A DNA stretch of 64,000 nucleotides from positions 1,116,001 through 1,180,000 of the forward strand of contig NC_006513.1 in assembly GCF_000025965.1 (NCBI RefSeq), in the 5' to 3' direction. The position numbers and the translations under genes were made by a program. The notes below the pieces were generated by a model. It did not search any database. It was given only the letters and a program-made list of their open reading frames with translations, and was not told the origin of the DNA. Origin of the DNA: Aromatoleum aromaticum EbN1. Lineage in GTDB: Bacteria > Pseudomonadota > Gammaproteobacteria > Burkholderiales > Rhodocyclaceae. This document shows positions 35,369-47,400 of the stretch, piece after piece. Position 1 is the first letter of the stretch, and each line of letters opens with the position of its first letter.

Positions 35369-35535
35369 TGCAGCGTCCCCGTCGCATGTGCGCCTGGACC
35401 ACACGTGGAGAGAGATATGCATCCAGAAAAATCAGAAACGAGAGCCGTGAGCGGAAAGATCGCGCTGCCGCTCAACGAATCCAAATGCACGCTGATCCAG
35501 GGCTGACCGGGACCGGTCGAGAGAGGAGAACGACA

Positions 35536-37185
35536 ATGAACTTCGAACCGGTACTGCTGGCAGACCGCATGGACGCGATGAAGGCTGCCGGCCTGTGGCG
35601 CGACGAGACGATCGACGTCCATTTCCAGCGCGCGCTCGAGAACTGCCCCGACAAACCGGCGGTGGTCGCGTATCGCGACGGCCACCCCGAGCCGGTGCGG
35701 CTCAGCTACCGCGAACTCGACTGTCGCGTCGACCGCATCGCGCGCGGGCTCGCCGCGCTCGGCGTCGGCCGTGGCGACGTGGTGAGCTTCCAGCTACCGA
35801 ACCGCTGGGAGTTCGTCGCGCTTGCACTCGCCTGCGCGCGCATCGGCGCCGCGGCGAACCCGGTGATGCCGATCTTCCGCCAGCACGAGCTCACTTACAT
35901 GCTGAACTTCGCCGAATCGAAGGTCTTCATCGTGCCATCGGTATTTCGCAAGTTCGACCACGCTGCGATGGCGCGCGAGCTGCAGTCGAAGGCACCGCAC
36001 CTCAGGCAGGTCGTCGTCATCGACGGCGACGGTGATGACAGCTTCGATCGCGTGTTGATGCGCGACGACACGCCGCCGCTCGCCGGCCCCGCACTCGGCC
36101 CCGACGACGTCGCGCTGCTGATGTACACGTCGGGCACGACGGGCGAGCCCAAAGGCGTGATGCACACGTCGAACACACTGTTCTCGAACCTGCACGCATA
36201 CATCGAGCGGATGGAGCTCGGCGGCGGCGACGTCATCCTCGGCGCCTCGCCGATGGCGCACCTGACCGGCTACGGCTACCTCGCGATGCTTCCGCTGATC
36301 CTGAACTCGACGACCGTCCTGCAGGAGACCTGGAACGCGGCACGCGCGCTCGAGATCGTCCGCGAGACCGGCGTCACGTTCAGCATGGCGTCGGCGGCGT
36401 TCATCTCCGACCTGTGCACTGCGGTCGAAGCCGGTGCGCCGGTGTCGTCGCAGTTCACGAAGTTCAACTGCGCCGGCGCGCCGATTCCGCCGATCGTGAT
36501 CCAGCGCGCCTGGGAGCTGATGGGCCTTCTGGTGTGCTCGGCGTGGGGCATGACCGAGTGCGGCGCGGTGACGGTGACCGAACCGGCCCGCGCACTCGAG
36601 AAGTCCGGCGTGTCGGACGGCCGGCCCGTGCCCGGCATCGAGGTGAAGATCATCGATGCAAACGGTGCGAAGCTATCGCAGGGCGAAACCGGCAGCCTCT
36701 TGATCCGCGGCGCGTCGCTGTTCGCCGGCTACCTGAAGCGCCCGCACCTGAACAGCGTCGACGCCGAAGGCTGGTTCGACACCGGCGACCTCGCGTTTCA
36801 GGACGCCGAAGGCTACATCCGCATCAACGGCCGCAACAAGGACATCGTCATCCGCGGCGGCGAGAACATCCCGGTCATCGAGATCGAGAACCTGCTGTAC
36901 CAGCATCCGTCGATCACGACGGTGGCGGTCGTCGGCTACCCCGACCGGCGGCTCGGCGAGCGCATCTGCGCGTTCGTGTCGCTCAAACCCGGCTGCACGC
37001 TGACGTTCGCCGATCTTACCGCCTATCTCGATCGCCAGCAGGTCGCGAAACAGTACTACCCCGAGCGGCTCGAGATCGTCGACGACCTGCCGCGCACACC
37101 TGCCGGCAAGCTGCAGAAGTTCAAGCTGCGCGAGACCGCGAAAACCTTCGGCGACACCGCCAACCCCGCCCCGGAGAAATCCTGA
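35536..37185 (+). CDS. aliA: Cyclohexanecarboxylate-CoA ligase (AMP-forming)
   Basis: Acyl-adenylate/CoA ligase of 549 residues. Motifs in order: LLMYTSGTTGEPKGVMHT (P-loop-like A3), SAWGMTECGAVTVTEP (A5), GWFDTGDLAFQDAEGYIRI (A7), GRNKDIVIRGGENIPVIEIE (A8), and RTPAGKLQKFKLRE with the adenylation Lys. It activates cyclohexanecarboxylate to its CoA thioester at the head of the pathway. ATG 35536 (MNFEPVLLADRM) has GAGAGGAG upstream; the frame is open further upstream without similarity. Its TGA overlaps the badK ATG. Confidence 0.87.
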   Translation: MNFEPVLLADRMDAMKAAGLWRDETIDVHFQRALENCPDKPAVVAYRDGHPEPVRLSYRELDCRVDRIARGLAALGVGRGDVVSFQLPNRWEFVALALACARIGAAANPVMPIFRQHELTYMLNFAESKVFIVPSVFRKFDHAAMARELQSKAPHLRQVVVIDGDGDDSFDRVLMRDDTPPLAGPALGPDDVALLMYTSGTTGEPKGVMHTSNTLFSNLHAYIERMELGGGDVILGASPMAHLTGYGYLAMLPLILNSTTVLQETWNAARALEIVRETGVTFSMASAAFISDLCTAVEAGAPVSSQFTKFNCAGAPIPPIVIQRAWELMGLLVCSAWGMTECGAVTVTEPARALEKSGVSDGRPVPGIEVKIIDANGAKLSQGETGSLLIRGASLFAGYLKRPHLNSVDAEGWFDTGDLAFQDAEGYIRINGRNKDIVIRGGENIPVIEIENLLYQHPSITTVAVVGYPDRRLGERICAFVSLKPGCTLTFADLTAYLDRQQVAKQYYPERLEIVDDLPRTPAGKLQKFKLRETAKTFGDTANPAPEKS

Positions 37186-37958
37186 TGAATCTCGTAATCC
37201 TCGTCGAAACCCGGCACAAGGTCGGCCTGATCCGCATCAACAGGCCCGAAGTGCATAACGCGCTCAACGATGACGTGATGACCGAGCTCGGCCGCGCGCT
37301 CGACGCGTTCGAGGCCGACCGGAGCATTGCCTGCGTCGTGCTGACCGGCTCCGAAAAAGCTTTCGCCGCCGGCGCCGACATCGCGGCGATGCGCGCGATG
37401 GACTTCATGGACGCCTACAAGTCGGACTTCATCACGCGCAACTGGGAGCGGCTGCGCACTTTCCGCAAGCCGGTCATCGCGGCGGTGAATGGGGTCGCGC
37501 TCGGCGGCGGCTGCGAGCTGGCGATGATGTGCGACATCGTCTTCGCTGCCGACAACGCCCGTTTCGGCCAACCCGAGATCAAGATCGGCACGATTCCCGG
37601 CGCCGGCGGCACGCAACGCCTGCCGCGCGCGATCGGCAAGACCAAGGCGATGGACATGTGTCTGACCGGTCGCCTGATGGACGCGCAGGAAGCCGAGCGC
37701 AGCGGGCTCGTCGCACGCATCTTCCCGGCCGGCACGGTACTCGACGAGGCGCTCGCGACCGCCGCGCAGCTCGCCGAGTATTCGCTGCCGGTGCTGATGA
37801 TGATGAAGGAGTCGGTCAACCGTGCATACGAGAGCCCGCTCAGCGAAGGGCTGCTGTTCGAGCGCCGCACGCTGCACGCGACGTTTGCGCTCGCTGACCA
37901 GAAGGAAGGCATGAACGCGTTCGTCGAGAAACGCACGCCGCAGTTCGCGCACTGTTAG
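37185..37958 (+). CDS. badK: Cyclohex-1-ene-1-carboxyl-CoA hydratase
   Basis: Crotonase-family hydratase of 257 residues, start overlapping the aliA stop (TGATG). Both catalytic Glu are present: NGVALGGGCELAMMCDIV and FGQPEIKIGTIPGAGGTQRL. The GSEKAFAAGADI oxyanion segment is typical. In the pathway it hydrates cyclohex-1-ene-1-carboxyl-CoA to 2-hydroxycyclohexane-1-carboxyl-CoA, the substrate of BadH. The translational overlap with aliA fits one operon, perhaps extending into the porin gene 35 bp downstream. Confidence 0.87.
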   Translation: MNLVILVETRHKVGLIRINRPEVHNALNDDVMTELGRALDAFEADRSIACVVLTGSEKAFAAGADIAAMRAMDFMDAYKSDFITRNWERLRTFRKPVIAAVNGVALGGGCELAMMCDIVFAADNARFGQPEIKIGTIPGAGGTQRLPRAIGKTKAMDMCLTGRLMDAQEAERSGLVARIFPAGTVLDEALATAAQLAEYSLPVLMMMKESVNRAYESPLSEGLLFERRTLHATFALADQKEGMNAFVEKRTPQFAHC

Positions 37959-37993
37959 CAACGCTCGTTCAGGCTGTTATCGAAAGGGAATCA

Positions 37994-39034
37994 ATGAACA
38001 AAAAACAATCAGCGCTCGCAGCCGGCGTTGTTTTGGCGGGCCTGGCGTCGGCGCCCGTCATGGCTCAGTCGGCGACGACGCTCTACGGGGTCGTCGACGC
38101 CTATTTCAGCTACGGAAAAATGGGCGACAACAGGAAGACCGGCATCGATCCGGGCGGCCTGACCGGCTCCCGCGTCGGCTTCCGTGGCACTGAAGCGCTG
38201 GGCAACGGCGTGGCGGCGGTGTTTGCGCTCGAATATGGGCTCCTGAACGACGCCAACGAAGGCATCGGCACCACCGGACTGCGCGCCCGCCAGCAATTCG
38301 TCGGACTGAAGGGCAGCTTCGGCTTCGCCGGCCTCGGCCGTCAGTACGCTCCCGGCTACTATGTCTTCAAGTACGACGCTGCGATCGGCACGCCGTGGGG
38401 GCCGCAAGCAATGCTGGGCATCAAGGCCGGCGCGACGATCGTGCCGGCGAGCCCAGCACGCGCGAACAATGCGCTGAACTACATTTCGCCGAACATGGGC
38501 GGCCTCACCGTCAACACGATCTACGCGTTCAGCGAGGAAAATCAGGCGACGAACCGCCGCCAGGGCGATCGCTTCAGCATCGGCGCCGAATATGCGAACG
38601 GCCCGCTCGGCGCGAACGTGATCTACCATCTCGGCCGGAACATGCCGGCCGCAGTGGGCCGCGACGACAAGAAGGAATGGTACGCGGGCGGCTCGTACAA
38701 TTTCGGCGTCGTCACGTTGCTCGCCAGCTACCAGCAGGTCGAGCAGGATTCGGACACCAACAAGGTCTACCAGGTCGGTGCGATTGCGCCGGTCAGTTCG
38801 GCCGGCAAGCTCCATTTCGCGATCGGCCGCCTCGATCACGAGAATTCCGCCATGGACGCGACGAACCTGACCGTCGGCTATGGCCACGCGCTTTCCAAGC
38901 GGACCACGGCTTATGCTTTCGCCACGCGGGTGAACAACGACTCCGCGCAAGATGCGACATTCGTCGCGAGTGCGGTCGGTCAGACGGGCGAGAACAGCAC
39001 GAGCCTCATGGTCGGCGTGAATCACACTTTCTGA
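37994..39034 (+). CDS. General (OmpC/Gram-negative type) porin
   Basis: Protein of 346 residues with a signal peptide (ALAAGVVLAGLASAPVMAQ). The mature start SATTLYGVVDAYFSYG and the block GLTGSRVGFRGTEALGNGVAAVFALEYG are the hallmark of betaproteobacterial trimeric porins. It ends in MVGVNHTF with a C-terminal Phe for BAM recognition. It is 35 bp after badK on the same strand and may be co-transcribed, which would link small-acid uptake to the catabolic genes. Confidence 0.9.
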   Translation: MNKKQSALAAGVVLAGLASAPVMAQSATTLYGVVDAYFSYGKMGDNRKTGIDPGGLTGSRVGFRGTEALGNGVAAVFALEYGLLNDANEGIGTTGLRARQQFVGLKGSFGFAGLGRQYAPGYYVFKYDAAIGTPWGPQAMLGIKAGATIVPASPARANNALNYISPNMGGLTVNTIYAFSEENQATNRRQGDRFSIGAEYANGPLGANVIYHLGRNMPAAVGRDDKKEWYAGGSYNFGVVTLLASYQQVEQDSDTNKVYQVGAIAPVSSAGKLHFAIGRLDHENSAMDATNLTVGYGHALSKRTTAYAFATRVNNDSAQDATFVASAVGQTGENSTSLMVGVNHTF

Positions 39035-39067
39035 GTCGTTCCTGACCCATGGCCTCGACGGGCGTCG

Positions 39068-42000
39068 CTAGGATTGGCTGCCGTGGCCCAGGAACTGCCG
39101 CGCGAATTCGTCGCGCGGCAGCGGCCGCCCGAGGAAATACCCCTGGCCCTGGTCGCAGCCGTGCGCCTCAAGGTACGCGAGCACATCGCCGCTTTCGATC
39201 CCTTCGGCGACGACTTCCAGCCCGAGCGTGCGCCCGAGCGCGATGACGGCCTCAACAACCGCGCGACTCGTCGAATCCTGGCCGATGCCCTCCACGAACG
39301 AACGGTCGATCTTGAGCTTGTCGAGTGGTAGCGAACCGAGATGGGCCAGGCTCGAGCAGCCGGTGCCGAAGCCGTCGAGCACGACCTTGACGCCGAGCGC
39401 CCTGACTGCGGCAAGAATCCCGGCAGCATCGTCGGCGTTGTCCATCACTGCGCTTTCGGTGATCTCGAGCAGCAACGATGCCGGATTCATGCCGCCGTCG
39501 CGCAGGATGTCCGCGAGGCGCTGCACGAAGCGCCGCTGCCGGAACTGGACCGGCGACACGTTGATCGCGATCGGCACCGGTTCCAGCCCCTCGGCGGCCC
39601 ACGCGATGTGCTGGCGGCACGCTTCGGCGGTGACCCACTCGCCAATGGCGCCGATCAGGCCCGACGATTCGGCGACGGGAATGAAGAGCCCGGGGCCGAG
39701 CGCCTCGCAGTCCTCGCCGGCAAAGCGGAGGAGCGCCTCCGCTCCCCTGACGGCACCGGTTCTCAGGTCGATCACCGGCTGGTAATGCAGCGCGAACGTG
39801 TTTTTGGCGAGCGCCTGCTTGAGCCGCCCCTCCACCGAGGTCGACACGTCGTCGCGGTGTTCGAGGTTCGGCTCATACACGCAGTAAGCACCGCGGCTGC
39901 AGTGCTTGGCCTGGTACATCGCCAGATCGGCGGCGCGAATCAGCCCATCGACAGTCATGCCGTGCTGCGGAAACAGGCTGATGCCGATCGACGGTGAAAC
40001 GGATACTTCGGCGTCGCGGATCATGAATGGCTGCGACACGCTTTCGACGATGTACTGCGCGATGTTCATCGCTTCCTGCGTCTGCTCGAGATAGGGCAGC
40101 AGGACGATGAACTCGTCGCCACCGAGTCGGCCGATGATGTCTTCCTTGCGCACGCCCGCCTTCAGTCGGCACGCGACCTCCTGCAGCAGCCGGTCGCCGG
40201 CTTCGTGGCCATAAAGGTCATTGACCGGCTTGAAGCGGTTCAGGTCGATGAACAGGAACGCGCCCTGGCTGTGCTTGCGCCCGGCTGCCGCGAGCAGGTG
40301 CTCGGCGTATTCGAAGATCAGCCGGCGGTTCGGCAGCGCGGTCAACGAGTCGTGCAGCGCCGCTTCATGGGCGCGCTGTTCCGCCTCTTTGCGGTCGGTG
40401 ATGTCGATGTTCATGCCGACCCATTTCTCGACCTCGCCGTCCGCCCCGACGAGCGGCGCCGCCCTCACGTTGGCCCAGCGCCACTCGCCCAAGTAGTGAC
40501 GCAGGCGAAGTTCCGTATCGAACACGCGCCGGCCGGCAACCGCCGCGCGCCATTCCCTTTCGACGCGGGCGCGGTCGTCGGGATGAATCGCATCGAGCCA
40601 TCCGAAGCCCGCCATTTCCTCGAAAGTCTGGCCCGTGTAGGCGGACCAGGACGGCGAATGGACGACCAGGGCTCCCGCGGCATCGCCTTCCCACACCGCC
40701 TGGGCGGTTTCCTCGACGAGCACGCGGAAACGTTCTTCGCTCTGGCGCAGCCGGTCGCTGGCGAGCTGCCGCGCGAGCGCAGTCCCGGCGGCACTCGCCA
40801 GCACCTCGAGCACCGCAACCTCCTCGTCGTCCGACCGGTGCGGCTCGAGCCAGTACGCTCCGACGGCACCGGTGGGGATCGCACCGCCGACCGGAACCAT
40901 CACCAAGCCGCGCTTCGATACCCCTTCGAGCACATCCGCGGACACGCGATCGTCGTCGCGCACATCGACGATCACCGCTGTCCGGCAGTGGCGGACGGTC
41001 CACTCCGCGACGCTCGCGATCAGCGGATGATGGCTGCGTTCCCACACCGCCCCGTTCATCGCCCCCCTGCCGATGCAGCGGAACCGGCCATTGTCGAGCT
41101 CGACCGTGATGCCGTCCGCACCGACGAGCCTCTGGGCCGCACGCAGCAGCTCGTCCAGGAGTTCGGCGCTGCTGTCCGCGCGCGAGAGCCGCTCGAGCCC
41201 TTCGGACAGGCGGCGGAAGCGGACATGCCCGGCCAGCAGCGCCGCTTCGGTGCGCACCTCGTCGGTGATGTCGCTGAACACCACCGCCACCTGGCGCTCG
41301 TCCGGCTTGCCGTAGCGGAACGCATAGACGTCGAACCAGCGGTCGAGCATCGCGGCGCGCCGCTGAAAACGAACCGGCTCTCCGGTGAGCGCCACTTCGC
41401 CGTAGATCTGATACCAGAAGGATTCATGTTCCGGCACCAGCTCGCGCATGCGGCGCCCGACCACATCGACCAGACCGGTGTGCTGCCCGAACGCCGGATT
41501 GACCTCGATGAAGCGATAATCGACCGCTTCCGCGTGCCCGTCGAAAATCATCTCGAGGATGCAGAACCCTTCGTCGATCGATTCGAAGAGCGCCCGGTAG
41601 CGCGCCTCGCTCGCCTCCTGGCGTCGGCGTGCGAGGATCCGCGGCGTATCGTTGATTACCGTCACGAGCACGCCGCCGATGCTCCCGTCCTCGCAACGGA
41701 CCGGGCTGTAGCAGTTCGTCACGTACAGCGGCCGGGCGCCGTCACTGGACGACGGGTCGATGACCTGCTCGGAGAGCATGACCGCGTCGCCGTCGGCCAT
41801 CACCTGCCGGCACAACGGTTCGTGAACCTGCCACGCTGCGGTCCCGCTGTCCCTTGCGGTGCGCCCGAGCGCCTCGGGATGGCGCACGCCGAGCAGCGGC
41901 CGAAAGCCATCGTTATAGAGCTGGACGAGATCACTGCCCCACAGCAGCGCCGCCGGAAAACCCGCCCCGAGGACCAGCGCGACGACCGTTTTGAGGCTCC

Positions 42001-42130
42001 CCGGCCACTGCGCGACGGGGCCAAGCGCTGTCCGGCCCCAGTCGATGCGGCGCACCAGCGCCCCCGTTTCGCCGCCGGGGGGGAGCCACTCCGGAAGAGG
42101 AGTGCGCCCGTCGCTGAGGGGGTCGTCCAA
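39068..42130 (-). CDS. PAS/GAF/GGDEF/EAL signalling protein with altered EAL motif
   Basis: Protein of 1020 residues. There are two PAS-like domains at about 45-290, a GAF-like domain at about 305-460, a third PAS with PAC at about 465-595 (VGMNIDITDRKEAEQ), GGDEF at 600-765 and EAL at 780-1020. The diguanylate cyclase motif GRLGGDEFIVLLP is intact. The EAL half keeps GAEALLRF, INVSPVQFR and VVAEGIES, but the metal-binding pair that is normally DDFGTG reads DGFGTG (Gly920), so phosphodiesterase activity may be weak or absent. No TM helices are seen, so it is probably a cytosolic sensor. It stands alone, convergent with the porin gene. Confidence 0.9.
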   Translation of the reverse strand: MDDPLSDGRTPLPEWLPPGGETGALVRRIDWGRTALGPVAQWPGSLKTVVALVLGAGFPAALLWGSDLVQLYNDGFRPLLGVRHPEALGRTARDSGTAAWQVHEPLCRQVMADGDAVMLSEQVIDPSSSDGARPLYVTNCYSPVRCEDGSIGGVLVTVINDTPRILARRRQEASEARYRALFESIDEGFCILEMIFDGHAEAVDYRFIEVNPAFGQHTGLVDVVGRRMRELVPEHESFWYQIYGEVALTGEPVRFQRRAAMLDRWFDVYAFRYGKPDERQVAVVFSDITDEVRTEAALLAGHVRFRRLSEGLERLSRADSSAELLDELLRAAQRLVGADGITVELDNGRFRCIGRGAMNGAVWERSHHPLIASVAEWTVRHCRTAVIVDVRDDDRVSADVLEGVSKRGLVMVPVGGAIPTGAVGAYWLEPHRSDDEEVAVLEVLASAAGTALARQLASDRLRQSEERFRVLVEETAQAVWEGDAAGALVVHSPSWSAYTGQTFEEMAGFGWLDAIHPDDRARVEREWRAAVAGRRVFDTELRLRHYLGEWRWANVRAAPLVGADGEVEKWVGMNIDITDRKEAEQRAHEAALHDSLTALPNRRLIFEYAEHLLAAAGRKHSQGAFLFIDLNRFKPVNDLYGHEAGDRLLQEVACRLKAGVRKEDIIGRLGGDEFIVLLPYLEQTQEAMNIAQYIVESVSQPFMIRDAEVSVSPSIGISLFPQHGMTVDGLIRAADLAMYQAKHCSRGAYCVYEPNLEHRDDVSTSVEGRLKQALAKNTFALHYQPVIDLRTGAVRGAEALLRFAGEDCEALGPGLFIPVAESSGLIGAIGEWVTAEACRQHIAWAAEGLEPVPIAINVSPVQFRQRRFVQRLADILRDGGMNPASLLLEITESAVMDNADDAAGILAAVRALGVKVVLDGFGTGCSSLAHLGSLPLDKLKIDRSFVEGIGQDSTSRAVVEAVIALGRTLGLEVVAEGIESGDVLAYLEAHGCDQGQGYFLGRPLPRDEFARQFLGHGSQS

Positions 42131-43064
<934 letters not shown>

Positions 43065-43106
43065 TCGCAGGGTCTCCGGAGATATTGAAGATGTATTGCA
43101 TCGATC

Positions 43107-43159
43107 TTGCACTGCGGAAAATCCTAACATAGAATGGTCATTCTAGAATAAACATTCTA
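43107..43159 (+). promoter_or_regulatory. Efflux-operon promoter with two overlapping palindromic operators
   Basis: TTGCAC (43107-43112), a 17-bp spacer and TAGAAT (43130-43135) form a promoter reading into the adaptor gene. TAGAATGGTCATTCTA (43130-43145) is a perfect palindrome, and TAGAATAAACATTCTA (43144-43159) is a near-perfect second one sharing two bases. Binding of TetR dimers here would cover the -10 and the start site. Confidence 0.7.
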
Positions 43160-43225
43160 TTTTTGCACCCCACCCGGACGGTGCACACTTTCCGGCACCG
43201 GTCCAACCATTTCGAGAGGCGATTC

Positions 43226-44437
43226 ATGGGGATCAACGGCAATCGGCTGTTCCGGCCAGTGGCCATCGCACTGGCAAGCGCCGTGCTGCTCGCTGCCTGC
43301 GGGAGCGACAAGCAACAGGGCTCGGCAGACGCCGCTGCGCCCCCCCCTCCTGCCCCGACAGTGACCGTCGTCACCGTGCACACCGAAGCGGTGCCGCTCG
43401 TCGTCGAGCTGCCGGGGCGCACGGCGCCTTACCTGATCGCGGAAGTGCGCCCGCAAGTCACGGGCATCATCAAAGAGCGCCCATTCACCGAAGGCAGCGA
43501 CGTCAAGGCGGGTCAGGTGCTGTACCAGATCGACCCGGCGACCTATCAGGCCGCTTACGACAGCGCCAAGGCAAATCTTGCGCGCGCCGAGGCGAATGTT
43601 TACGCCGCGCGCCTCAAGGCCGACCGCTATGCCGACCTGGTCAAGATCAACGCCGTGAGCAAGCAGGCCTTTGACGACGCGACGGCCGCACTGCAGCAGG
43701 GCCAGGCTGAAGTCGCGGCCGCGAAGGCGGCGATCGAGAAAGCGAAAATCGACCTCGCCTTTACCCGCGTCACGTCGCCGATTGCCGGGCGCATCGGCCG
43801 TTCCGCGGTCACGCCCGGCGCGCTGGTGACGGCGAACCAGAGCCAGGCCCTCGCCACGGTGCAGCAGCTCGACCCGATCTACGTCGACGTCACCCAGTCG
43901 AGCAGCGAGCTGATCCGCATGAAGCGCGATCTGGCCGAAGGCAGGCTGCAACGGGCAAGTGGCGACACCGTACCCGTGCGCTTGGTGCTGGAGGATGGCA
44001 GCGTCTTCGGCGCCGAAGGCAGGCTCGCGTTTTCCGAGGTCTCCGTCGATCCAGGCACCGGCAGCGTGACGCTGCGCGCGGTGTTCCCGAATCCGCACGC
44101 CGAACTGCTGCCCGGCATGTATGTGCGCGCGCGGCTGCCGCAAGGCGTCAAGAGCGACGCCGTGCTCGTGCCGCATGCAGCGCTGAGTCACGATCCGCGC
44201 GGCAACGCCCAAGTCATGGTCGTCGATGGCGAAAGCAAGGTCGAGGCGCGCAGCGTCACCGCCGAGCAGTCGCTCGGCGACAAATGGGTCGTGACCGCCG
44301 GTCTCGCCGACGGCGACCGGGTGATCGTCGAAGGGCTGCAGCGCGTGCGCCCCGGCGCCCAGGTGCAGGTGACCGAAGCCGGCGCGGCCCCTCCCGCGGC
44401 AGCAAACGCTCCCCCTGCCGCCGCGCAGAAGAACTGA
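43226..44437 (+). CDS. RND efflux periplasmic adaptor (membrane fusion) lipoprotein
   Basis: Protein of 403 residues. The signal peptide ends in a lipobox ([14 protein letters not shown]), so the mature protein is a lipoprotein. HlyD/AcrA features are [21 protein letters not shown] and [25 protein letters not shown] (lipoyl/hairpin entry), [35 protein letters not shown]-type coiled coil, and [21 protein letters not shown] (lipoyl return). ATG 43226 follows GAGAGGCGATTC. It is first gene of the tripartite operon, 10 bp before the pump gene. Confidence 0.92.
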   Translation: MGINGNRLFRPVAIALASAVLLAACGSDKQQGSADAAAPPPPAPTVTVVTVHTEAVPLVVELPGRTAPYLIAEVRPQVTGIIKERPFTEGSDVKAGQVLYQIDPATYQAAYDSAKANLARAEANVYAARLKADRYADLVKINAVSKQAFDDATAALQQGQAEVAAAKAAIEKAKIDLAFTRVTSPIAGRIGRSAVTPGALVTANQSQALATVQQLDPIYVDVTQSSSELIRMKRDLAEGRLQRASGDTVPVRLVLEDGSVFGAEGRLAFSEVSVDPGTGSVTLRAVFPNPHAELLPGMYVRARLPQGVKSDAVLVPHAALSHDPRGNAQVMVVDGESKVEARSVTAEQSLGDKWVVTAGLADGDRVIVEGLQRVRPGAQVQVTEAGAAPPAAANAPPAAAQKN

Positions 44438-44447
44438 GGACGCGACG

Positions 44448-47400
44448 ATGGCACGCTTTTTCATCGACCGACCGATCTTCGCGTGGGTCATCGCGATCGT
44501 CATCATGCTCGCCGGCGCGCTGTCGATCCTGACGCTGCCGGTGTCGCAGTATCCGTCGATCGCCCCTCCGACGGTCGTCATCAACGCCAGCTATCCCGGA
44601 GCATCGGCGAAAGCCGTGGAGGATTCGGTCACTCAAATCATCGAACAGAAGATGACCGGTCTCGACGGCCTGCTGTACATGAAGTCGTCGTCGGATTCTT
44701 ATGGCCGCGCCTCGCTGACGCTGACTTTCGACGCCGGCACCAACCCCGACATCGCGCAGGTGCAGGTACAGAACAAGCTGCAACTGGCACTGCCGCTGCT
44801 GCCGCAGGCGGTGCAGCAGCAAGGCGTGCAGGTCGCCAAATCGACTGCCAACTTCCTGATGGTCGTCGGTTTCGTGTCGCAGGACGGCAGCCTCAAGCAG
44901 GTCGACCTGGCCGACTTCCTCGTGTCGACGGTGCAGGATCCGCTGTCGCGCGTCACCGGCGTCGGCGAAGTCCAGGTGTTCGGCTCCCAGTACGCGATGC
45001 GGGTGTGGCTCGACCCGGCGAAGCTGGTGAAGTTCGGCCTCACGCCAGGGGACGTCCAGGCGGCGATCCGTGCCCAGAACAACGAAGTTTCCGCCGGCCA
45101 GCTCGGCGGTACGCCCGCGGTGGAGGGACAGGGTTTTACCGCGTCGATCACGGCACAGAGCCGGCTGGAGACAGTCGGGCAGTTCGAGGACATCCTGCTG
45201 CGCAGCTCGGCCCAAGGCGGCGAAGTGCGGCTCGAGGACGTTGCGCGGATCGAGATCGGTGCCGAGAACTACGGCACCGTCGGCCGCTACAACGGTCAGC
45301 CCGCGGCCGCGATCGGCATCAAGCTTGCCGCCGGCGCGAACGCGCTCGACACCGCGACGGCGGTGCGGGCACAGCTCGACCGGATGGCCCCGTACTTTCC
45401 CGCCGGCGTGGAGGTGGTGGTGCCTTACGACACCACGCCTTTCGTCGCGATCTCGATCCAGGGCGTCGTCAAGACGCTGCTCGAAGCGATCGCGCTGGTG
45501 TTCCTCGTGATGTACCTGTTCCTGCAGAACATCCGCGCGACGCTGATCCCGACGATCGCGGTGCCGGTAGTGCTGCTCGGCACTTTCGGCGTGATGGCGG
45601 CGTTCGGCTTCACGATCAACACGCTGACGATGTTCGGCCTGGTGCTCGCGATCGGCCTGCTCGTCGATGACGCGATCGTCGTCGTCGAGAACGTCGAGCG
45701 CGTCATGAGCGAGGAAGGCCTGTCGCCGAAGGAGGCGACGAAGCGCTCGATGGACCAGATCACCGGTGCGCTGGTGGGCATCGGCCTCGTGCTGTCGGCA
45801 GTGTTCATCCCGATGGCGTTCTTCGGCGGCTCGACCGGCGTCATCTACCGGCAGTTCTCGATCACCGTCGCCGCGGCGATGGCGCTGTCGGTGCTGGTCG
45901 CGATCATCTTCACGCCGGCGCTGTGCGCGACGATGCTCAAGCCGGTGGAGAAAGGCCACGAACACGGCGAAGGCGGCTGGTTCTCGGGCTTCTTCCGCTG
46001 GTTCAACGGGATGTTCGCGCGCAACACGAGGCGCTACGAGTCGACGGTCGGCCGCATCCTGCACCGCAGCCTGCGCTTCCTCGCGATCTATCTGGCGATC
46101 ATTGCCGTGCTCGCGCTGCTGTTCCTGCGCATGCCGACCTCGTTCCTGCCGGAAGAGGACCAGGGCGTGATGTTCAGCCAGGTCACGCTGCCGGCCGGCG
46201 CAACCCAGGACCGCACGCTGGCGGTGCTGAAGAAAGTCGAGGACCATTTCCTCGAGAACGAAAAGGACACGGTGCGCTCGATCTTCACCGTGGCCGGTTT
46301 CAGCTTCGGCGGCAGCGGGCAGAACATGGGACTCGCGTTCATCAACCTGCAGGACTGGGACGAGCGCGGTGAACCCGGAATGGACGTCAAGTCGGTGGCC
46401 GGGCGCGCGATGGACGCGTTCGCGCAGATCCGCGAAGCGATGGTGTTCGCGTTCGTGCCGCCGGCCGTGCTCGAGCTCGGCACCGCGAGCGGCTTCAACA
46501 TTTTCCTGCAGGATCGCTCCGGCCTCGGCCACGATGCGCTCGTCGCCGCGCGCAACCAGTTCCTCGGCCTCGCTGCGCAGGACAAGCGGCTCGTCGGGGT
46601 GCGGCCGAACGGCCAGGACGACATGGCTGAATTCCGCCTCGACATCGACCACGCCAAGGCCGGCGCGCTCGGCGTCTCGGTCGCGGACATCAACGAGACG
46701 CTGGCAACGGCGTGGGGCGGCACGTACGTGAACGACTTCCTCGATCGCGGCCGCATCAAGAAAGTCTATCTGCAGGCCGACGCCGACGCGCGCATGAAGC
46801 CTGAAGACCTTGCCAAGTGGTACGTACGCAACCGTCAGGGGGAGATGGTGCCGCTGTCGGCGTTCGCCACCGCGCACTGGAGCTACGGCTCGCCTCGCCT
46901 CGAACGCTACAACGGCCAGCCGGCAGTCGAAATCCTCGGCCAGGCGGCGCCAGGCCTGTCGTCGGGCGACGCGATGGCCGCGGTCGAGGAGATCATGGCG
47001 AAGCTGCCTGCCGGCATCGGCTACGAATGGACCGGCACCTCGTACGAGGAGCGCCGTTCCGGAGCGCAGGCCCCGGCACTGTACGCGCTGTCGCTGCTGG
47101 TCGTGTTCCTGTGCCTGGCGGCGCTGTACGAGAGCTGGTCGGTGCCGTTCGCGGTGATGCTGGTCGTGCCGCTCGGCGTGCTCGGGGCGCTGCTCGCGGC
47201 GACCGGGCGAGGCCTGTCGAACGACGTCTATTTCCAGGTCGGCCTGCTCGCGACGATCGGCCTGTCGGCGAAGAACGCGATCCTGATCGTCGAGTTCGCG
47301 AAAGCGCAGATGGAAGAGGAAGGCAAGGAGCTCGTCGCCGCGACGCTCGACGCGGTGCGCATGCGGCTGCGCCCGATCCTGATGACTTCGCTCGCGTTCG

